Positions 58,665-64,000 of a stretch of 64,000 nt of DNA are shown here, piece by piece. A program made the position numbers and the translations under genes. The first letter of the stretch is position 1, and each line of letters opens with the position of its first letter. Origin of the DNA: Neopestalotiopsis rosae (taxonomy: Eukaryota; Ascomycota; Sordariomycetes; Amphisphaeriales; Sporocadaceae); assembly GCA_023078685.1 (NCBI GenBank), contig JALGAS010000008.1, positions 2,108,001 to 2,172,000 of the forward strand, read 5' to 3'. The notes under the pieces are model-generated. The model was not told the origin of the DNA. It saw only the letters and a program-made list of their open reading frames with translations, and did not search any database.

Positions 58665-59942
58665 ATGGCATCGTCGATTCCTGATCTTCCAATTCTGGCC
58701 ACAGACGATTCGATGCTTTCTCGAAAGTTTGGCCGAGAAGTTGCAAACTACTTCTCGGGGAACCCTCTAAACAGAGTTTCCTTCCTACGAGCAGACCACG
58801 CCTTCTTGTCATCGGCCTTTACGCACCCTTCAACATCGTTCTTGCTCTTGGAGAACTCTTCTCCCTCTGTCAAGGACTCGTCCAGCCTGGCCTACCTCAC
58901 GAAATCAGACATTGAGCCTCTGACCGGGTCTGACTTTTTTGAAAAGACCGAAGATGAGTGGATCAAGAACTTTAACTCTAGCGTTGCCCGGCCCGTGGTT
59001 CTGTTTCTCGGCCTCGACGAGAAGCAGAAATCGGGTTTCGAGTACAAGGAGTACAAGGGAACGCCGTATTTCGCCATAGATGTCACCCCCAAGGGGGATC
59101 TGGCCGAAAAGGCCAAGAGCGTCGTGGAGGCGGTCAAGGCAAAGGGAATCACATTCTTGCCAGGAGCTCGGCCCTTGCTAACATTGAAAGCTCCCGAAGG
59201 TGAGGGATATACTGCCCGAAATCGATCATTTCACTAATTCGCTGCAGCCGCTATCTTTGCTCAAGCACGTTCTCTCTTGGACTGGAATGCCCGTAACCCC
59301 TTTTGCGCTGGGTGCGGCTCGAAGACGTTGTCCGTGAATGGAGGAATGAAGCGAGTCTGCCCACCGACTGATTTGGCTGGTGTTTCTGAAGGTGGCGCAC
59401 CCAAGGAACGAGAGGATTGCCCCACACGACATGGCATCTCGAACCTCTGTTTCCCAAGGACAGATCCCACCATGATTGTGGCTGTTGTCTCCGCTGATGG
59501 CACCAAGATGCTGCTTGGCCGACAGAAGAGATACCCGCCATACTGGTACTCTACATTGGCAGGTTTCCTCGAACCTGCCGAGTCAATCGAAGAAGCAGTG
59601 CGTCGCGAGGTTTGGGAAGAGAGTGGTGTCACTGTGGGCCGAGTAGTCATTCACAGCTCTCAGCCTTGGCCGTACCCGGCGAATCTGATGATTGGTGCCA
59701 TTGCGCAAGCCACCCCAGACGGCGAGACGATCGATCTGGGCAATGACCCGGAACTGGAGGATGCGAAGTGGTTCCCGCTTGATGAAGTCAAGGCGGCTCT
59801 TCTCCAGGGTGTGAGTGGATTGGGCGAACCAGCTCCGGCAGGTTACAAGGAGGGAGCGCTTCGGTTGCCTCCCCAGACGGCCATCGCGAACAGACTCATG
59901 GATGCCGTCATTGGCGGATTTCTGACTGCGGCCAAGATCTAA
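58665..59942 (+). CDS. npy1: NADH pyrophosphatase (Nudix hydrolase with zinc ribbon)
   Basis: Two exons, 58665-59199 and 59248-59942, giving 409 aa. The 48-nt intron (GTGAGG...GCAG) joins LKAPE to AAIFAQARSLLDWN. The N-terminal NUDIX-like domain is followed by a zinc ribbon opening with NPFCAGCG and closing with cysteines near RVC, EDC and NLC. Next comes FPRTDPTMIVAVV, then a complete Nudix box, GFLEPAES...REVWEESGV, whose glutamates bind Mg2+, and the NADH-specific SQPWPYP motif. It cuts NAD(P)H to NMNH and AMP. Yeast Npy1 is peroxisomal; the C-terminus here (AKI) is a weak PTS1-type tripeptide. An NPY1 of about 400 aa is usual in fungi. Confidence 0.95.
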
Positions 59943-61186
59943 TGGGAAGGAAAGTAAGAGGAAGTAGAAGAAGATGGATATAGAGAGGGTACCCAGCTGA
60001 TATACCGGTATTCAAGAGATAGATTTGGCAGATTCGATCAAAGTAAGATTACATGCTTCGATATCAAGACAAGTACTACAAGAAGGATTGCAATTTCCTA
60101 CTCAACCCATGGCCAAAATCGTGGAAAGATTGCAGATAAAGGTGAGGACAAAATATATTTCAATGTCGTTCCGAAAGGGTCCTCAAGGTAGGAAGGGAAG
60201 GTACATGCCTCGATATTGATACATGCCAGCTGGCGATGGCCCGGAGTCCCACCTGGCGGTTCGTCACCCACCCTGGCCTGCAAGTCTTGTCTGCGCCAGT
60301 CACCGCCCACTGGCAAATCGGGCTGCCCCACCCGCCAGCCATTTGCGACAGCCATAAAACTCTGCCCATGCCGCCGCGAATTCCTCTTCCTTTTCCTTTC
60401 TTCTTTATCATCAGTAAGGGTTAAAATTATTACCGTCAAGTATTAATTTTAAGTCTTTGAGGGCTCCGCTACGGCGGCTTGCTGAGGGTTATTACTTATT
60501 CTCTGTGAATTTCCTTCCGTTCCCGGCCCCCTAGAGTAAAGGGAAACGCTCTTCCTAATCAGCCGCCGACGCCAGCTCTTCCTGGTTCGTGACTGTGGGG
60601 TGTTTGCTACATACTCAACTTAGATAGAGATATTATTTTTTGACTGCGAAGCGTCAAAATGCTTCGCCGGAAATACTTTGACCGTGCTGAGCCGAGAACA
60701 CAAGCATGCGCTCGATTTGAAATCACCCATAAAATCTGTGATATTGATCACATCGCTTCGTAACTCGTGTCAAGTCTTGCACGTACTGCGCTGGAAGGCA
60801 GATTTAGGTGTGGACTGGGTCTGGTGGCATCTCACCAATGTTGTCTCAAGACAATGTTCGGTAATACAATACCTGCCAGTCTTTTCCTGCTACTACGCGA
60901 GATTTCATTCGTAATGCCACTATTTTCTATTGCGATCTCGCGTGCGGTATTCTTGACGATCATCTGTCTCTTACGCTGGCTAGTTCCGCCCATCTAGTGG
61001 ATCACAGGTATTACAACACATATTCACGTCGCTTTCAATATACCAGTACCACCGTTGATTTTTCTGGAGGTTCGCTTTTAGATTGCTGCTACCTTTGCTT
61101 CTGATACCCATGCTACGAACTCAATCAAGCACAAGCTCTTTGCCCGTCCAGTAGTACTACATCCTTCAGTGAACTACGACACCCGC
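59943..61186. other. Intergenic between converging npy1 and L10a genes
   Basis: About 1.2 kb holding both 3' ends, AT-rich in places, with short open frames only. No RNA gene recognised. Confidence 0.55.
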
Positions 61187-61972
61187 TTAGTAGAGGCGCT
61201 TGGGAGGAGACATGGAAGCCTTGATGGTTAAGCTTCCAACGTTCTGCCAGCCCTTCTTCAGCAGGGAGACGAGGTAGTTGATGGCCAACATGATGTTACC
61301 AACAAGCTCCTCTCCGGTCATGCCAACGTTGCCGACAGCGACACCCATGCAGAGAACCTTCTTCAGCTGGAACTTGATGGTGGACTTGACCTCGTTGATC
61401 TTGCCAGTAAGGTCGTCGGAGTGGGAGACGGGGGTAGGGAACTTGCCGGCTGTAGAATTTCATATTAGCACAAAGTCGAGGTGGCGAGAAAGAATGGCTG
61501 TTGCTGCTTACCCTTGGACAGACCAGGACCCAAGAGACGGGGGATCTGCTTGATCAGAGAGTCGGAAGCGACGAAAGCATCGTACTTGCGAGCGAGCTTC
61601 TTGATCAGCTTCTTGTTCTTGTTCAGCTTCTTCAGGTCATCGGCGCTCATCTACATTTCGTGTTAGCTCGTCTGACAACTCTCTTCGGTACTGCTCGACG
61701 TCAGTTCGCGAATAACTTACGGCGTCGACACCACCGTGCTTGGCACGGTCGAGATCGTGCTGGTCACCAAGAATGCAGATGGCCATGTTGGGGCGGGGGA
61801 TGGTCGGCAGGCGAACGGTACCCGAGAAACGCTTGTCACGCTGGGGGTCGTAGTTCTTCAGGCCGATCTGGAGCTCGACGGTCTCCAGAAAGTTTCTCTT
61901 CTTCTCATTGAGAGAGTAGTCCAGGAGCTCCTGGACGTTGGAACGAACTCCGGCGACTGTGATCTTCGACAT
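61187..61972 (-). CDS. rpl10a: 60S ribosomal protein uL1 (L10a)
   Basis: Three exons on the minus strand: 61972-61721, 61650-61512 and 61449-61187, giving 217 aa, the exact usual length. The introns are 70 nt (GTAAGT...GTAG) and 62 nt (GTAAGC...ACAG). Conserved blocks include [32 protein letters not shown] split over its strands, [48 protein letters not shown] and [14 protein letters not shown]. The protein sits in the L1 stalk of the large ribosomal subunit and helps move tRNA out of the E site. Codon use is strongly biased, as for highly expressed genes. Confidence 0.97.
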
Positions 61973-64000
61973 GGTTGCAGTCTTCCACTATGTTGCTCTA
62001 GTGGTGAGGATTTTTTCGTTCAGTGGTTTGAAGTCGTAGGAAAGGTCAGGAACGCTTTGCGTTCCAGGATAGCGAAATTATTTCTGTGGGTGGAACTTTT
62101 TGCGGGGTTCAGATTGCAGCACTTCTGCGGACCGCTGCCAGCTGCCAGCTTTGAGTCACTGTGAGATTTGATGGCACTTGCAGTCGCGCAGAGGCGCATA
62201 GCACGATTGGCCCCACTCTCCAACCTGATCATCTTCATTTTGGACATTTCAACTTGGCTCTGTCTTAGGCTTCGCGATCCTATCTGCCTATACACCGACC
62301 CACTAAAGTATATTCTGACTCATTCGGCCAACATTGAAGTTCCTTTATTCACGATAGTGGCAATTCCAATCATGTACCTTATCGAAAGACTCACTCAAGG
62401 GTCGTTCCAAGACATGCACCAGCTTCATCTCAAGCTGGCCACCATATGATCTCACCATCTTTCCTAGATCTCGAAGCAGCCGAAAAGACCATTGTGCAGC
62501 TGCCAGTCAGTATAAGGACATGAGTATAACGCGCAAATCATCACCATTGAGAAAACAAGCTTCTTCTATGCACCCTGAATTGCCAGTAGCAGTCTCCAAG
62601 TCTCCCACTGCGACCGTCTTCGAGCTTCACATTTGAAACGCACTTATCGCCATCTCGCTAGCCCCTCACTCAGGCCTTTTATACTGCGCCCAAGCCACGT
62701 TTCGTGACTGATGTTTTTATGTCGCATCGCCAGCTCTTTGCGATGAACCAATCGCGACACATTTCTGAATCGGTAGTCGAGGCTCAATGACGAGTCCGCA
62801 CGGGCATTCTCCGGCCACATATATTCTCGAGTCCTCCGTTACCCCAGACCCCACGAGAAGGATCACCAGTGTGAAACACGGTGTCTGCAGAGTGTCTGTC
62901 AGTCACAACAAGCGCACCTGTGTCGGCGCATGCAGACCCGGGTCGGTGGCAGTCAATGGAGGGTGAGTCGACATCCAGTCACACCATCTTCAAGCAGATC
63001 TTGCTAGGCGATCCGCCGAGGCGAGCTTGTCATTCTTGCATTTCATGCCTGGTTGAGCCCTACTTCTACTTGGATGGAGTGACATCTCCGAACAAGGCGC
63101 CATCCATTCGGGAAGCCGAGACTATAACAAAACCAATATGCGTCAAGTACGATGAGGAGCTGTCATTCACGTCATCATTGAATTATCCGCCCGCGATGTT
63201 TCGATGCCGGAGGTCTCTGGCAACTCTAGCTATAGTTTTGTGTCCTGGGGAGTTGCCTAGCTCATTCAAGTTGGCCTCTGGACCAACAGGACCCTGTTTT
63301 GCTAATTCAAGTTTGGTTTCTTTTCGTCGTCCCTCTCGAAGTGGATAGTATCCACTAGGTGATAAATCATCTATCATATGCGGACATTTCTTCCGACTAA
63401 TCGACGTCGTATGGCAGTGGTTTCAAAGACCATAACAGAATACCATGTCACCTGAGATGCGCGCCCTGTTGAAGTGAGGGCGTCTCGCGGCCTGCAACCA
63501 CGGTATGTGGCTACGGCATGACATTTAGTATAGGTAGGGGTAGTCATAAGCTGACTTGTCAGAACAAATGTCCCGATTGGTAGACTGTGTGTGAACAAGA
63601 TGCCAGAATCATAGGGTATCGTTGGAAATGGGCACTCGAATCTTCTGTTCTGCCACTCGCAAGCGAGCTCAGGACACTTAGTTACCGTTGAGGCAACGCT
63701 CCACCCCCAGAAACCATAGTCTTGGCAAACCGACGAGCCGAAACGGGCACAGATGCCCGGCTCGTGCTTTGACGAGCTGTCAGGGTGGCCGGTCGTGCCG
63801 CAGCCGTTCGACTACCCTAGTCAAGGGTTCATGCTTGCATCTCTTCTTGTTTGACATATCACTTGGTTCTTGAAGAACAGACCTCAACGTGTGACACGCG
63901 CGCTAACTGGTCCGACATTAAGGTTCCGATACCATTGTTGGATAGTACCGCCGATGCTATGATCTGCGTCGAGCCCCACTATCAAAGAAGAGGGTGGCCC
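61973..64000. other. Right-end intergenic: L10a promoter, no gene recognised
   Basis: About 2 kb. The part next to 61972 is the promoter of the ribosomal protein gene. The plus-strand open frame at 62881-63348 starts only at a GTG and has no family features, and the other frames are short. One strong hairpin is listed separately. A gene that begins beyond the right edge cannot be excluded. Confidence 0.5.
63733..63765. other. Perfect 12-bp stem hairpin with a 5-nt bulge
   Basis: ACGAGCC (63733-63739) pairs with GGCTCGT (63759-63765), and GGGCA (63745-63749) pairs with TGCCC (63754-63758). The loop is CAGA and the one-sided bulge GAAAC (63740-63744). All twelve pairs are Watson-Crick. It could be a structured RNA, a protein-binding dyad or chance. 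Confidence 0.8.

Noticed and set aside
62881..63348. 155-codon plus-strand frame near the right end
   Set aside because: It begins at GTG, has no ATG early on, no splice partners and no recognisable sequence.

Overview
The window is nuclear DNA of a filamentous ascomycete, most likely a Sordariomycete and possibly Hypocreales. The grounds are the many short spliceosomal introns (about 48-140 nt, with a few longer), fungal-type branch points (CTGAC, CTAAC), long intergenic stretches full of pyrimidine tracts and TAGG/GTAGG-type short repeats, and the gene set itself: Set2 with an SRI domain, an F-box/WD40 protein, a HET-domain gene, CBP3, PHO13-type phosphatase and OPT transporter. I saw nothing prokaryotic, no CRISPR, no rRNA or tRNA gene I could defend, and no intact transposon. 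I found seventeen protein genes I can support (one clipped at the left edge, one broken by a frameshift) plus one doubtful open stretch. Exon boundaries were worked out by hand from GT/GC...AG sites, reading frame and family alignment from memory.

Left third. A gene on the minus strand runs off the left edge (1-1216; only the N-terminal 253 residues visible; possibly the N-terminal tail of a HOG-pathway MAPKKK). Then come the H3K36 methyltransferase Set2 (7466-4818, minus), a 4.7-kb divergent intergenic region, an AT-hook protein (12173-13339, plus), and an F-box/WD40 ubiquitin-ligase subunit closest to beta-TrCP/Slimb, i.e. Neurospora FWD-1-like (18232-15965, minus). A 5.7-kb apparently gene-free stretch follows, with several short tandem repeats.

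Middle third. It holds an FAD monooxygenase (25647-23922, minus), an oligopeptide transporter with five exons (29457-26708, minus), mitochondrial beta-ketoacyl-ACP synthase (31078-32520, plus; with a GC-AG intron), the cytochrome bc1 assembly chaperone CBP3 (33199-34344, plus), 6-phosphogluconolactonase (35910-35128, minus), a PHO13-type HAD phosphatase (38305-39388, plus) and a phytanoyl-CoA-dioxygenase-like oxygenase (39969-41102, plus). Two of these (KAS and CBP3) serve mitochondria, but the neighbours do not form an obvious pathway cluster.

Right third. It holds a HET-domain gene split by a one-base frameshift in a six-C run (43568-41348, minus), dihydrofolate reductase (44661-43945, minus), a 14-TM MFS transporter of the Vba/Fnx1 type (47089-45260, minus), two long disordered proteins of unknown function (50312-52501 and 53446-55185, plus), a TBC Rab-GAP (57922-55448, minus), NADH pyrophosphatase (58665-59942, plus) and ribosomal protein uL1/L10a (61972-61187, minus). 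The last 2 kb hold no convincing gene but contain a strong hairpin.

I did not find a clearly new system. The best leads are the frameshifted HET gene, the GC-AG intron in the KAS gene, the long intron with a cryptic exon in the monooxygenase, the hidden 5' exons of the left-edge gene, and two uncharacterised proteins.
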